From the NCBI RefSeq assembly GCF_027563465.1, contig NZ_JAPFQA010000020.1, positions 1 to 64,000 on the forward strand: a DNA stretch of 64,000 nucleotides. Direction: 5' to 3'. Position 1 is the first letter of the stretch; every line of letters begins with the position of its first letter. The translations under genes were made by a program, and so were the position numbers. Origin of the DNA: Mesorhizobium qingshengii (GTDB lineage: Bacteria; Pseudomonadota; Alphaproteobacteria; Rhizobiales; Rhizobiaceae). The notes under the pieces were generated by a model, which was not told the origin of the DNA, ran no database searches, and worked only from the letters and a program-made list of their open reading frames with translations. Below are positions 8,083 to 16,630 of this stretch, in pieces.

Positions 8083-8856
8083 ATGTCGACGAGACAAAAG
8101 AGCCAAGGTGATGTGGGGCGTCGTGACTTTCTGAAACTGTTCGGCGCGGCCGGAGCTGCCGGAGCGGCAGCGAGTGCTCTGCCGCTTGGCGGCTCCGCAT
8201 CGGCGGACGACCTCATGGCCGCGACCGCCGCAGATACGAAACATCACCACGGGATTGCCGCCACCGAACCTCATGCTGGAGGCTCTGGCTATGAATTCTT
8301 CAATGTGGACGAATCCGCCTTCATCGAAGCGGCGGTCGATACGCTCCTTCCAAGCGATTCAACCGGCCCCGGCGCCAAGGAACTCGGCGTTGCGACCTAC
8401 ATCGACCGGCAGATGGCCGGTGGATACGGCAAGGGTGACCGCCTGTATCTGGAAGGGCCATTTGGCGAGGGTACGCCCGAGCAGGGCTACCAATTGCCGA
8501 TGACGCCATCGGAACTGATCCGGGCCGGCATCGCCGACGCCAATGCCTTTGTGCAGAAAACCCACAAGAGCACCTTCGATGGCCTTTCGGCAAAAGATCG
8601 TGCCGAGGTGCTTGCCGATCTCGAGGGCGGGAAGGTCGAGCTCCCAACCGTGCCCACCGCGACCTTCTTCGGGCTGCTGCTTCAACTGACGATCGAGGGC
8701 TATTTCGCCGACCCGATGTATGGCGGGAACAAGGACAGGGCGGCCTGGAAGATGATCGGTTTTCCAGGCGCAGACGCCATGTACATGGACAAGATCGAAC
8801 CCTTCCGGAACAGGCCCTACAAGGCTGAACCCAAGGGCATCCAGGACCTCATCTAG
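8083..8856 (+). CDS. Gluconate 2-dehydrogenase subunit 3 family protein
   Basis: A 257-residue Tat-dependent small subunit. GRRDFLKLFGAAG is a textbook twin-arginine signal, followed by a His-rich linker (KHHHGI and more), then the family core FFNVDESAFIEAAVDTLLPSD, TYIDRQMAGGYG, and the C-terminal segment EGYFADPMYGGNKDRAAWKMIGFPG that is diagnostic for this family. In known complexes this subunit escorts the cofactor-loaded catalytic subunit through the Tat pathway, since the catalytic subunit has no signal of its own. The ATG at 8083 follows AGGAGA. The FAD subunit starts 23 bases downstream and a cytochrome c follows, making a three-component periplasmic dehydrogenase. Confidence 0.9.
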   Translation: MSTRQKSQGDVGRRDFLKLFGAAGAAGAAASALPLGGSASADDLMAATAADTKHHHGIAATEPHAGGSGYEFFNVDESAFIEAAVDTLLPSDSTGPGAKELGVATYIDRQMAGGYGKGDRLYLEGPFGEGTPEQGYQLPMTPSELIRAGIADANAFVQKTHKSTFDGLSAKDRAEVLADLEGGKVELPTVPTATFFGLLLQLTIEGYFADPMYGGNKDRAAWKMIGFPGADAMYMDKIEPFRNRPYKAEPKGIQDLI

Positions 8857-8879
8857 CCGACGGAAAAGGAGACTGTAAC

Positions 8880-10649
8880 ATGGCCACCAAACTCAACGCT
8901 GTCGATGTCCTGATTGTCGGCCTTGGATGGACAGGCGGCATCATCGCCAAGGAGCTCGCGTCGACCAAGCTGAAAATCGTCGCCCTTGAGCGGGGAGGCC
9001 CACGCGACACCAATCCGGACTTCGTCGACCCGCAAATCCACGACGAACTGCGCTACGCCGCCCGCCACGACCTCATGCAGAACGTGCGGCGGGAAACCAT
9101 CACATTCCGCAACAGTGAATCGCAAACGGCGTTGCCGATGCGTCAACTCGGCTCGTTCCTGCCCGGCCAGGGCGTTGGCGGCGCTGGCGTGCACTGGAAC
9201 GGCGTCACCTGGCGGTGGCTCGAATGGGACCACCAAGCGCGCACCAGGACGGTCGACAAATATGGTGAAAAGATCATTCCTTCGGATATGCACCTGCAGG
9301 ACTGGCCGATCACCTATGACGATCTCGAGCCCTATTACGACAAGTTCGAGAAAACCTGCGGCACCTCGGGCAAGGCCGGCAACATCAACGGTCGGAAGAT
9401 CGATGGTGGCAACATCTTCGAGGGATCGCGCAAGGACGAGTACCCCAATCCGCCGATGATTGCCGCGCAGAGCATGGTGATGTTCGACAAGGCCGCCCGC
9501 AATCTCGGCTACCACCCTTTCCCCAACCCGTCGTCGAACGCGTCACGGGATTACGTCAATCCCGACGGTGTGGCCTTCGGGCAATGTCACTATTGTGGCT
9601 TCTGTGAGCGTTTCGGCTGCGAGGCGAACGCGAAGGCGAGCCCGCATTTCACCGTCATCCCGCTGGCCGTGAAGAACCCGAATTTCGAGCTGCGCACCAA
9701 CTCGATCGTGCTGAAGGTCAATCTCGACTCGACCCGCAAGAAGGCGGTCAGCGTCACTTATCTCGACGCATGCGGGCGGGAGTTCGAACAGCCTGCCGAC
9801 CTCATCATCCTCTCGGCCTATGCGCTCGGCAACGTCAACCTTCTGCTGCATTCGGGCATCGGCGTGCCCTATGACCCGGCAACGGGAAAAGGCGTGGTCG
9901 GCCGCAACTATGCCTATCAGTGCGGCGGAGGCGCTACGGCCTTCTTCGACAAGGAAACCATCCTGAATCGCTTCATGGGAGCAGGCGCGCTTGGCACGAC
10001 CATGGACGATTTCAACGGCGACAACTACGATTTCGTGAGCGCCGGATACATCGGCGGCGGCGGTATCAGCTGCAGCAACTCAGGCGCCCGGCCCATCCAG
10101 TCACACCCAACACCACGCGGCACCCCGCGTTGGGGTTCTGAGTGGAAGAAGGCGGTGGTCGACAATTATGACCACGCGACCAGCGTCGGCAATCAAGGGG
10201 CGGTGATGGCCTACCGGCAGAACTATCTGAGCCTCGATCCGACCTACACCGACGTCTTTGGACGTCCGCTGATGAGGATGACGTTCGACTTCCAGGACAA
10301 CGAGGTAAGGCAGATGAACGGTCAGGCCGATATCTGCGTGAAGATCGCCAAGGAAATGGGTGCGATCAAGGTCGATCGGAGCATTCCGCCCGTGCCGTAT
10401 TCGATAGTGCCCTACCAGAGCACGCATAACACAGGCGGGGCAGTTTTCGGGGCCGATCCAAGCACCAGCGTCTTGAACAAGTATCTTCAAGTCTGGGATG
10501 TTCCCAACGTATTCGTGACCGGCGCTTGCGTGTTTCCGCAGAACGCCGGGAAGAACCCAACCGGACCAGTGGGCGCTCTTGCCTACTGGGCGGTGGACGC
10601 CATCAAGAATCAGTATCTGAAAGACCCCGGCCCCCTGGTTCCCTCCTGA
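8880..10649 (+). CDS. GMC-family FAD dehydrogenase, catalytic subunit
   Basis: A 589-residue glucose-methanol-choline oxidoreductase resembling the large subunit of membrane-linked gluconate/2-keto-gluconate dehydrogenases. The FAD-binding GLGWTGG is near residue 14; a compact cysteine cluster CHYCGFCERFGC places Cys at 236, 239, 242 and 247, where FAD dehydrogenases of this class can hold an Fe-S cluster; the C-terminal substrate region has STHNTGGAVFGADP and FVTGACVFPQNAGKNPTGPVG. It lacks a signal peptide, consistent with co-export with the Tat-signalled small subunit. RBS AAAAGGAGA precedes the ATG. The sugar or alcohol oxidised is unknown; electrons would pass to the cytochrome c encoded next. 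Confidence 0.9.
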   Translation: MATKLNAVDVLIVGLGWTGGIIAKELASTKLKIVALERGGPRDTNPDFVDPQIHDELRYAARHDLMQNVRRETITFRNSESQTALPMRQLGSFLPGQGVGGAGVHWNGVTWRWLEWDHQARTRTVDKYGEKIIPSDMHLQDWPITYDDLEPYYDKFEKTCGTSGKAGNINGRKIDGGNIFEGSRKDEYPNPPMIAAQSMVMFDKAARNLGYHPFPNPSSNASRDYVNPDGVAFGQCHYCGFCERFGCEANAKASPHFTVIPLAVKNPNFELRTNSIVLKVNLDSTRKKAVSVTYLDACGREFEQPADLIILSAYALGNVNLLLHSGIGVPYDPATGKGVVGRNYAYQCGGGATAFFDKETILNRFMGAGALGTTMDDFNGDNYDFVSAGYIGGGGISCSNSGARPIQSHPTPRGTPRWGSEWKKAVVDNYDHATSVGNQGAVMAYRQNYLSLDPTYTDVFGRPLMRMTFDFQDNEVRQMNGQADICVKIAKEMGAIKVDRSIPPVPYSIVPYQSTHNTGGAVFGADPSTSVLNKYLQVWDVPNVFVTGACVFPQNAGKNPTGPVGALAYWAVDAIKNQYLKDPGPLVPS

Positions 10650-10655
10650 GGCAAC

Positions 10656-10688
10656 GCCTGCCGGATCCGCGGTTCGGATCCGGCAGGC
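10656..10688. terminator. Strong intergenic hairpin, no U-tract
   Basis: A perfect 14-bp inverted repeat (arms 10656-10669 and 10675-10688, core CCGGATCCG) with a 5-base loop sits seven bases after the dehydrogenase stop and 76 bases before the cytochrome c gene. Without a following T run it is more likely a partial terminator or an mRNA-stabilising structure that lets the two genes be expressed at different levels. Confidence 0.55.
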
Positions 10689-10764
10689 CGGGTGTGTTTC
10701 GGACCGCATACCGCAGGGGCCGATTCTGCCGGAACCGACCCGCCGCCCGCTGAAAGAAGCAACC

Positions 10765-11172
10765 ATGAAATCGACCATGCTTGGATTGATGACCGCAATT
10801 GTCACTGCAGTCGGGTCGGCCAATGCGCAGGACTTGTCCCCCGGCAAGGCGGAAGCCGGCGCAACCGTCTTCAAGAGGTGCATGGCCTGCCACTCGGTCG
10901 GCCCTGATGCGAAGAACGGAGCAGGTCCGGTCTTGAATGGGGTCGTCGGTCGAGCGGCCGGCGTGTATCCCGATTACAGCTATTCCGCGGCGAACAGGAA
11001 TTCGGGTCTGACCTGGGATGAGCCGACACTGGCGACCTATCTGCACGCGCCGCGCAAACTGGTGCCCGGCACAAAGATGACATTCGCCGGTCTCAACAAG
11101 GACCAGGAGATCGCCGACGTGATCGCCTATCTCAAACAGTTCAATGCCCAGGGCCAGAAGGTCGGCCCCTGA
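10765..11172 (+). CDS. Class I cytochrome c, monohaem
   Basis: A 135-residue precursor with a Sec signal (cleavage near ANA, residue 21) and one haem site CMACH (Cys39, Cys42, His43). The sixth ligand is Met105 in PGTKMTFAG, the arrangement of mitochondrial-type small cytochromes c, and the end GLNKDQEIADVIAYLKQFN is the usual C-terminal helix. It is placed third in the GMC dehydrogenase operon and is the likely electron acceptor carrying electrons from the dehydrogenase to a terminal oxidase. A cytochrome oxidase subunit I lies within the same predicted regulon at 17339-18934. Confidence 0.92.
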   Translation: MKSTMLGLMTAIVTAVGSANAQDLSPGKAEAGATVFKRCMACHSVGPDAKNGAGPVLNGVVGRAAGVYPDYSYSAANRNSGLTWDEPTLATYLHAPRKLVPGTKMTFAGLNKDQEIADVIAYLKQFNAQGQKVGP

Positions 11173-11202
11173 GTCAGGCGCACGACCTGCAAAAGCTCAA
11201 CC

Positions 11203-11418
11203 TTGATGAAATTTCTTCTGCGCGAGGGTCTTGGCCATTCCACGATCCATCAGATCGGTGACTGCCTGCGCAGCCATGGCACAGGTCATCACTGGATCGA
11301 ACGATATCGCGGCGACATCTTCGTGTTCGTGTCGGACGCAGCCGACGAGGCAATCCTTAGAAACGAATTCACCGGCTGTCTCGATTCTGACAGCGCCGCA
11401 GAGACGGACCGGACATGA
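11203..11418 (+). CDS. Small hypothetical ORF, 71 aa, doubtful
   Basis: An open frame of 71 residues starting 31 bases after the cytochrome c gene, with an acidic C-terminal half (RYRGDIFVFVSDAADEAIL) that looks protein-like. There is no convincing ribosome binding site and I recognise no family. It could be the last gene of the GMC operon, a remnant, or chance. Confidence 0.3.
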   Translation: MMKFLLREGLGHSTIHQIGDCLRSHGTGHHWIERYRGDIFVFVSDAADEAILRNEFTGCLDSDSAAETDRT

Positions 11419-11423
11419 CCTGT

Positions 11424-11795
11424 CTATCGATGCGTCAGCAAGATCTCCCTGAGAACGACGGCATCGTTGTGCGCTTCGTCGTGGGCCGAGTAGACGAGTG
11501 TGACCGTGCCTTCCCGGATCAGGCCGCGCAAGCGGTCGAGGTCATCGCGATGCTCGTGAATTTCTGCTGCGTACCGTCGACGGAATTCCTGCCATCGGGC
11601 TGGATCGTGTCCGAACCATTTCCGCAGTTCGGTGCTTGGCGCAAGTTCCTTCATCCAATGGTCGATCGCTGCTTCGGTCTTCTTGACCCCGCGCGGCCAA
11701 AGCCGGTCAACCAACACGCGCAGGCCGTCGTCGGCAGCGGGGCTCTCATACGCCCGTTTCAGTTTTACTTTGTCATTGGAGATTTCTTCACTCAT
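11424..11795 (-). CDS. DUF488 family protein (YeaO type)
   Basis: A 123-residue member of the short DUF488/YeaO subfamily. Typical blocks are KRAYESP, GLRVLVDRLWPRGVKK near residues 25-40, WMKELAPSTELRKWFGHDPARW, and the closing GTVTLVYSAHDEAHNDAVVLRE. The biochemical function of the family is unknown. The ATG at 11795 has GGAG upstream. It is divergent from the transaldolase-family gene at 11941. A distant member of the longer DUF488 subfamily lies at 20736-21281. Confidence 0.88.
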   Translation of the reverse strand: MSEEISNDKVKLKRAYESPAADDGLRVLVDRLWPRGVKKTEAAIDHWMKELAPSTELRKWFGHDPARWQEFRRRYAAEIHEHRDDLDRLRGLIREGTVTLVYSAHDEAHNDAVVLREILLTHR

Positions 11796-11940
11796 CGACG
11801 TCGCTCCTGCACTGCTGTTGCCTGTCAAAGACATAGGGAATGCGGTCACAACTTCGAGAGCAAAATCAATTTTTGCGGAACCAAACTCAAGAAACCTCAT
11901 CCAATCATTGGTGGACGTATTCACGTTAAGGAGAAAGACG

Positions 11941-12597
11941 ATGAAGTTCTTTATCGATACAGCCGACATTTCTGAAATCCGTGAGCTTGCTGCAGCAGGT
12001 TTTCTCGACGGGGTGACCACCAACCCGTCCCTTATCGCAAAGACCGGCCGACCGATCAGGGATGTGATCAAGGAAATTTGCCAGACAATCGAGGGCCCGG
12101 TTTCAGCAGAAGTCACCGCGATCCACTTCGACGGCATGATCGCCGAGGGAGAGCGTCTGGCCAGCATCGCCGCCAATGTGACAGTCAAGGTGCCATCCAC
12201 CTGGGATGGATTCAGGGCTTGCCGGGCGCTCAGTCGGCTCGGACACAAGGTCAATGTCACCCTGTGCTTCTCAGCCAACCAGGCACTGCTAGCGGCCAAG
12301 GCAGGCGCTACCTTCATTTCGCCATTCGTCGGCAGGCTCGACGATCTCGGTTTGGACGGCATGGAAGTGATCCGAGAAATCCGCACGATCTACGACAACG
12401 ACAAATCGTTCACGACGGAAATCCTGGCATCCTCAATTCGCACCCCTCTTCATGTCAAACAGGCGGCGATGGCCGGCGCCGATATCGCGACCGTGCCTCC
12501 AGCAGTGCTCAGAAACCTTTCCAAACATCCACTGACCGACAGGGGCCTCGAGTCCTTTCTCGCCGACTGGGGCAGGACTGGGCAAGCGATCCTATAG
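11941..12597 (+). CDS. Transaldolase / fructose-6-phosphate aldolase family (MipB/TalC)
   Basis: A 218-residue enzyme of the short transaldolase subfamily, which either transfers dihydroxyacetone units between sugar phosphates or cleaves fructose 6-phosphate. The start KFFIDTADISEIRELAAAG is characteristic, as are DGVTTNPSLIAKTG, the Schiff-base lysine in NVTVKVPSTWDG (Lys near 84), and TLCFSANQALLAAKAGATFISPFVGRLDD. Length matches the family. RBS AAGGAGA lies eight bases before the ATG. The next downstream element is copy c of the bipartite motif, so the gene itself is outside that predicted regulon. Aldolase versus transaldolase cannot be decided by eye. Confidence 0.9.
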   Translation: MKFFIDTADISEIRELAAAGFLDGVTTNPSLIAKTGRPIRDVIKEICQTIEGPVSAEVTAIHFDGMIAEGERLASIAANVTVKVPSTWDGFRACRALSRLGHKVNVTLCFSANQALLAAKAGATFISPFVGRLDDLGLDGMEVIREIRTIYDNDKSFTTEILASSIRTPLHVKQAAMAGADIATVPPAVLRNLSKHPLTDRGLESFLADWGRTGQAIL

Positions 12598-12637
12598 TGG
12601 CCCGCAGCGGAATCGCCGAGCAATGCCATCATAAAAA

Positions 12638-12667
12638 CTGCACTCAATTACCGATTAAATTCGTTTG
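12638..12667 (+). promoter_or_regulatory. Bipartite 30-bp element, copy c
   Basis: Left half CTGCACT, 13-bp spacer, right half AATTCGTTTG (9 of 10). It reads toward the Rieske/FAD reductase gene starting 185 bp downstream. The 12598-12851 intergenic region contains nothing else recognised. Confidence 0.7.
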
Positions 12668-12851
12668 CATGATACCGGCGATGGCGGGAAACTGCCGTGT
12701 GAAAAGCCCGATGCGTGACGTGGTTGGGATATCTGGCGCATGTGCCGAGAGCCTGAGGGCGCCTTACCAGGCGGAAGGTATCCCGAAGCGACGCGGATCG
12801 CCGCTTCGCCGAATGAGCGATTTTGACACCAGATCGCCAAGGGAGAAGAAA

Positions 12852-14387
12852 ATGGCTGAAGGCCATACCAAAATCGTCGGGCCGGATCTGGCCCAGGGAA
12901 TCGCGTTGTCCGACCTTCCTGATGGCGGGAAGCTTGCCGGCCATTGCGGCGGCGAGCAGGTGTTGCTGGTGCGCCGCGGAACCGAGGTGTTCGCGGTCAG
13001 CGCGACATGCACGCATTACGGTGGGCCGCTCGCTGAGGGCCTTGTGGTCGAGGATACCGTCCGCTGCCCCTGGCACCATGCGTGCTTCGATCTGCGAACG
13101 GGCGAAGCGTTGCGCGCTCCTGCCTTCATTCCTCTCGCCTGCTGGACCGTCGAACAGCGGGATGGCCGGATATTCGTCGGCGAGAAACTGAAACGGACGG
13201 CTCCGAAACCGCGTTCCGGAGGCTCCGGTCCGGTCCCCAAGAAGATTGTCATTGTCGGCGGCGGCGCGGCGGGTTTCGCGGCGGCCGACATGCTGCGACG
13301 GGAGCAGTTCCAAGGCAGCATCGTGATGATCAGCGACGACCATGCGCCACCGGTCGACCGGCCCAACCTCTCCAAGGACTACCTCGCCGGAAAGGCCCCT
13401 GAGGACTGGGTTCCGCTCCGCGGCGAGACGTTCTATTCAAAAAACAATATCGACCTGCGTCTCGATACGAAGGCCGTTGACATCGACCTGCGTTCCCGTG
13501 AGGTCGTCCTCGCTGATGAAGGAAGGGTCCCTTACCACAGGCTGTTGCTTGCAACCGGAGCCGAACCCGTCCGCCTGACCATCCCAGGCGCCGACCAACC
13601 ACACGTTCACACGCTGCGCTCGCTCACAGACTGCAGGGCGATCATCGAGCAGGCCACCACGGCAAGCCGCGCGATCGTGCTTGGAGCCAGTTTCATCGGG
13701 CTCGAGGTTGCCGCCGCCCTGCGGGCCCGCGATATCGAGGTTCATGTCGTGGCGCCGGAAAAACGGCCCATGGAACGGGTCCTGGGGCCGCAAATTGGCG
13801 ACTTCATCCGCGCCCTCCATGAACAGCATGGCGTCGTATTCCATCTGGAGAACACGGCGAAAAGCATCGACGGCAGGAAGGTGAAACTTAGTAGTGGCGG
13901 TACGTTGGCGGCGGATTTCGTCGTCGTCGGCATCGGCGTGCGGCCGCGGATCGGACTTGCCGAAACGGCGGGACTGGTCGTTGACCACGGCATTGTCGTG
14001 GACGCCTTTCTGGAAACGAGCGAACCAGGGATATTCGCGGCCGGCGACATCGCGCGCTGGCCAGATCCTAACAGTGGCGAGAGCATCCGGGTCGAGCATT
14101 GGGTGGTTGCCGAGAGGCAAGGGCAAACAGCCGCCCTCAACATGCTCGGCCATCGGGAGATATTCGCGGCTGTGCCGTTCTTCTGGAGTCAGCACTACGA
14201 TGTTCCCATCAACTATGTCGGCCATGCCGGGCAATGGGACGAGATCGCGGTCGATGGAGACATCACAGCCAAGGATTGCCTCGTTCGCTTCAAGCGCAAA
14301 GGGCGTACGCTGGCTGCCGCTTCGATCTTCCGCGACGTCGAAAGCCTGGAGGCCGAGGTGGAAATGGAGCGCCAAATGCCAACTTAG
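12852..14387 (+). CDS. Rieske [2Fe-2S] domain fused to FAD/NAD(P) oxidoreductase
   Basis: A 511-residue two-domain protein. Residues 1-110 are a Rieske-type ferredoxin domain with the ligand pairs Cys53-x-His55 (CTHYGGPL) and Cys72-x2-His75 (CPWHH). From about residue 130 a pyridine-nucleotide disulfide-type reductase follows, with the FAD motif IVGGGAAGFAA, the RPNLSKDYLAG block, a second dinucleotide site VLGASFIGLEVAAAL near 273, and GIFAAGDIA near 395. The architecture is that of AIFM3-like or ferredoxin-reductase fusions: it probably moves electrons between NAD(P)H and a one-electron carrier in the cytoplasm. The ATG at 12852 follows GGGAGAAG and begins the Rieske domain cleanly. Confidence 0.9.
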   Translation: MAEGHTKIVGPDLAQGIALSDLPDGGKLAGHCGGEQVLLVRRGTEVFAVSATCTHYGGPLAEGLVVEDTVRCPWHHACFDLRTGEALRAPAFIPLACWTVEQRDGRIFVGEKLKRTAPKPRSGGSGPVPKKIVIVGGGAAGFAAADMLRREQFQGSIVMISDDHAPPVDRPNLSKDYLAGKAPEDWVPLRGETFYSKNNIDLRLDTKAVDIDLRSREVVLADEGRVPYHRLLLATGAEPVRLTIPGADQPHVHTLRSLTDCRAIIEQATTASRAIVLGASFIGLEVAAALRARDIEVHVVAPEKRPMERVLGPQIGDFIRALHEQHGVVFHLENTAKSIDGRKVKLSSGGTLAADFVVVGIGVRPRIGLAETAGLVVDHGIVVDAFLETSEPGIFAAGDIARWPDPNSGESIRVEHWVVAERQGQTAALNMLGHREIFAAVPFFWSQHYDVPINYVGHAGQWDEIAVDGDITAKDCLVRFKRKGRTLAAASIFRDVESLEAEVEMERQMPT

Positions 14388-14472
14388 CAAGCGCTCATGG
14401 GCGCCATGATCCGGAGAGAGTGGAACCAGGATGGCGGAGCGGTGTGCCGTCGTGACCAAAGGAGTTCTAGCT

Positions 14473-14766
14473 ATGCCCACAATTCAACAACAGAACCTTA
14501 TCAACGATTTGCGCACGCTAGCACCCGCTCAGCATCATTCGAAGATTGTCCAGTTCGTCAGAGAGGTTGCAGGGCAAGCGTCCGATGAGACGCCGACTTC
14601 GGTTGAAATCTTCTCGGACAGCGGCCGCTGGTACTGCCGGGTCCGTCGCGGCGATGAAAAGACCCGGCCGATGGGTCCCTATACCAAACAACAGGCTGAG
14701 CGGATCCAGGAAGTTCGCAGAATGTTGATCGCCAAAAAAGGTACCGGCCGGATCATGTTCGAATAG
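14473..14766 (+). CDS. Small hypothetical protein, 97 aa
   Basis: A 97-residue basic protein with no recognised domain: an N-terminal helical part (QQNLINDLRTLAPAQHHSK), a probable beta hairpin (SVEIFSDSGRWYCRVRRGDE) and a lysine/arginine-rich end. An excellent RBS (AAAGGAG) precedes the ATG at 14473, chosen over an upstream ATG at 14431. It follows the Rieske reductase by 85 bases in the same direction and may be co-transcribed with it. Confidence 0.65.
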   Translation: MPTIQQQNLINDLRTLAPAQHHSKIVQFVREVAGQASDETPTSVEIFSDSGRWYCRVRRGDEKTRPMGPYTKQQAERIQEVRRMLIAKKGTGRIMFE

Positions 14767-14873
14767 GAGGGCGAGGACCTTCACGATCACGCCAGTTCGT
14801 TCCGCGGGCCAACTTCTTGCGCCATCCATCTTCCTCGATACGAAAGAGGAACAGCACCGGGTGTTTCGCTGCA

Positions 14874-15227
14874 TTGACCGAACAGCTGATCGTCGGAATG
14901 CGGACCTGACGGGACTGACTTCCCACATTGTTTCTGCGTTTGTCCAAAACAACGCTGCGCCGGCGGCTGGTCTGCCGGGTTCGATATTATCGGAGGACGC
15001 CCCTCTGAGAAATCTCTGTCGGCTGGAAATCGTTGAACAGCCGCCACAAACACCACGGCCTAACCCTGGCGAATACGGGGCGAAATGGGAGCTCCCGCGC
15101 GCTTATCCAAGGGGTGGCTCCGCACCATTCCGCGGTCCGGTCTGAGCTTGCGAGATCATCGGGTCTCGGCCGGAAGCCCGCTGCACCTGTCAAGCAACAG
15201 AGGGCGAAGCGAAAGGCGATAGCTTAA
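14874..15227 (+). pseudogene. MucR/Ros-family regulator, frameshifted remnant
   Basis: Pieces in different frames line up with MucR/Ros zinc-finger regulators in order: an N-terminal DLTGLTSHIVSAFVQNN with PAAGLPG (as in the MucR ELTA.IVSAYVSNN.VP start), then GWKSLNSRHKHHGLT (the finger's KSLKRHL..HHGLT end), then EYGAKWELPRAYP (EEYRAKWDLP.DYP), then VRSELARSSGLGRKPAAP at the end. At least three frame changes are needed and the Cys pair of the finger is missing, so it cannot make a functional regulator. MucR proteins control surface polysaccharide and motility genes in rhizobia. Confidence 0.75.
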
Positions 15228-15527
15228 CTGCTTCGTCAGTCCTGCGGCTGTCACATGCCTCCTTTCGTGACACGACAAGCTTTCTGTCGGGAAGGTCGGT
15301 GTGCTGTCGGGTCGAACTGCCGCGTCCACACATGGGCATGATCCAGCAAAGCAAATTCCTGCGCATGTCTGGGCTGTGCGTGATCTCGTTTGCGCAGGCG
15401 CAAAGATCGCGCGCCCTCTGTCGACTACAGATGGCCCCGATCGTTTCGATATTGGCTCAGGGGCGGTAGGTCCAATTCTTCAGCACAGATTTGGAAAACC
15501 GTTCCTGACCGCAAGCGAGGCTGGCAA

Positions 15528-16139
15528 ATGGAACACCCAGAACACTACCGGCACGGCCTCCATGAAGATGCCTTGGCAATGGTCCTGGGGACGCTCTTCG
15601 TCGCACTCGGCACGGTGATCTACGCCAAGGCGACGCTTCTGGTCGGCGGAATCGCCGGAATGGCCCTTTTACTGCAATACGCTACCGGCATGCAGTTCTG
15701 GTTGGCTTTCTCCCTTATCAACATTCCCTTCTACTATCTGGCGATGAAACGAATGGGCTGGCGTTTCGCAGTCAGGACGTTTCTCGCGGTCAGCCTCGTT
15801 TCCCTGTTGTCGCGGCTGTCGGAACATTGGGTCGAATTTTCGTTGCTAGACCCCACCTACGCAGCAGTGCTAGGCGGCGGCCTGTGCGGGACGGGGCTGT
15901 TAATTCTATTTCGCCATCGCACCGGTCTCGGTGGCATCAATATCCTGGCTATCTTTCTTCAGGAGACCTTTGGGATCAGGGGTGGGTATTTCCAGCTTGC
16001 CGTTGATCTCGGCATACTCGGTACCGCCTTGTTTGTCCTGACACCCGATCATCTCATGCTGTCGATCCTTGGCGCCACGATCGTCAACATGGTCATTGCC
16101 ATCAATCACAGGCCCGATCGTTACCTGGGCGTCACATGA
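15528..16139 (+). CDS. YitT-family inner-membrane protein
   Basis: A 203-residue protein with five or six hydrophobic segments and the YitT/DUF161 hallmarks: GTLFVALGTVIYAKATLLVGGIAGMALLL, the VLGGGLCGTGLLILFRHRTGLGGINILA centre, and a DHLMLSILGATIVNMVIAINH end. Function is unknown. The ATG at 15528 is preferred because it starts directly before the first membrane helix; an upstream start at 15390 would add residues with no family likeness. About 300 bases upstream hold only the end of the mucR remnant and unassigned sequence. Confidence 0.85.
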   Translation: MEHPEHYRHGLHEDALAMVLGTLFVALGTVIYAKATLLVGGIAGMALLLQYATGMQFWLAFSLINIPFYYLAMKRMGWRFAVRTFLAVSLVSLLSRLSEHWVEFSLLDPTYAAVLGGGLCGTGLLILFRHRTGLGGINILAIFLQETFGIRGGYFQLAVDLGILGTALFVLTPDHLMLSILGATIVNMVIAINHRPDRYLGVT

Positions 16140-16630
16140 CGTTCGGCGCCGCAGACCGCAGGCGACCGACCCCGCTAAACCGATGTCGTTGAGTACGGGT
16201 CGCGCGCAAGCCAGCGGGATGCAGCCCTCATTTCAGATCAACTGCCGACCGAGGAGGATGGGACCAGGTGCATCGCATTGCGGTCGGCACCAGTCATAAC
16301 GCGATGGGCTGTCCCCGGTGCCAACACGTCGGGTTTGTCGCCAGCGCAGGGTGCGTCCGGAAATCGGCAGGACCAAAGGCACGCCGTTCTTGCCTGAAAG
16401 GCGGATCGCATATCCATCCATCGCCGCCTGGTCGAATGGCGGAAGTGCACGCGGAGCTTCGATCGTGTCGGCCGGAATGCGCCCTACCGCATGCTGCTTG
16501 AAAACAATCTACGGGCCAGGTCGAATCGAGGTGATAGACAAACAACGGATGCGCATCGTCACAAGTTGACAAAACCCTTCCTGGCAGGCGAACGCTCTGG
16601 GTTGCCTGCCCCTCAACTGGTACACGGCGT
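16140..16630. other. Intergenic stretch without a supported gene
   Basis: Both strands were read; open frames are short, mutually overlapping and without family motifs. It separates the convergent YitT gene and the Tim44-like gene. No hairpin with a T run was noticed. Confidence 0.5.

Noticed and set aside
11424..12386. Long minus-strand frame over the transaldolase gene
   Set aside because: Only its last 123 codons (DUF488) have family motifs and an RBS; the rest is antisense of the transaldolase-family gene.
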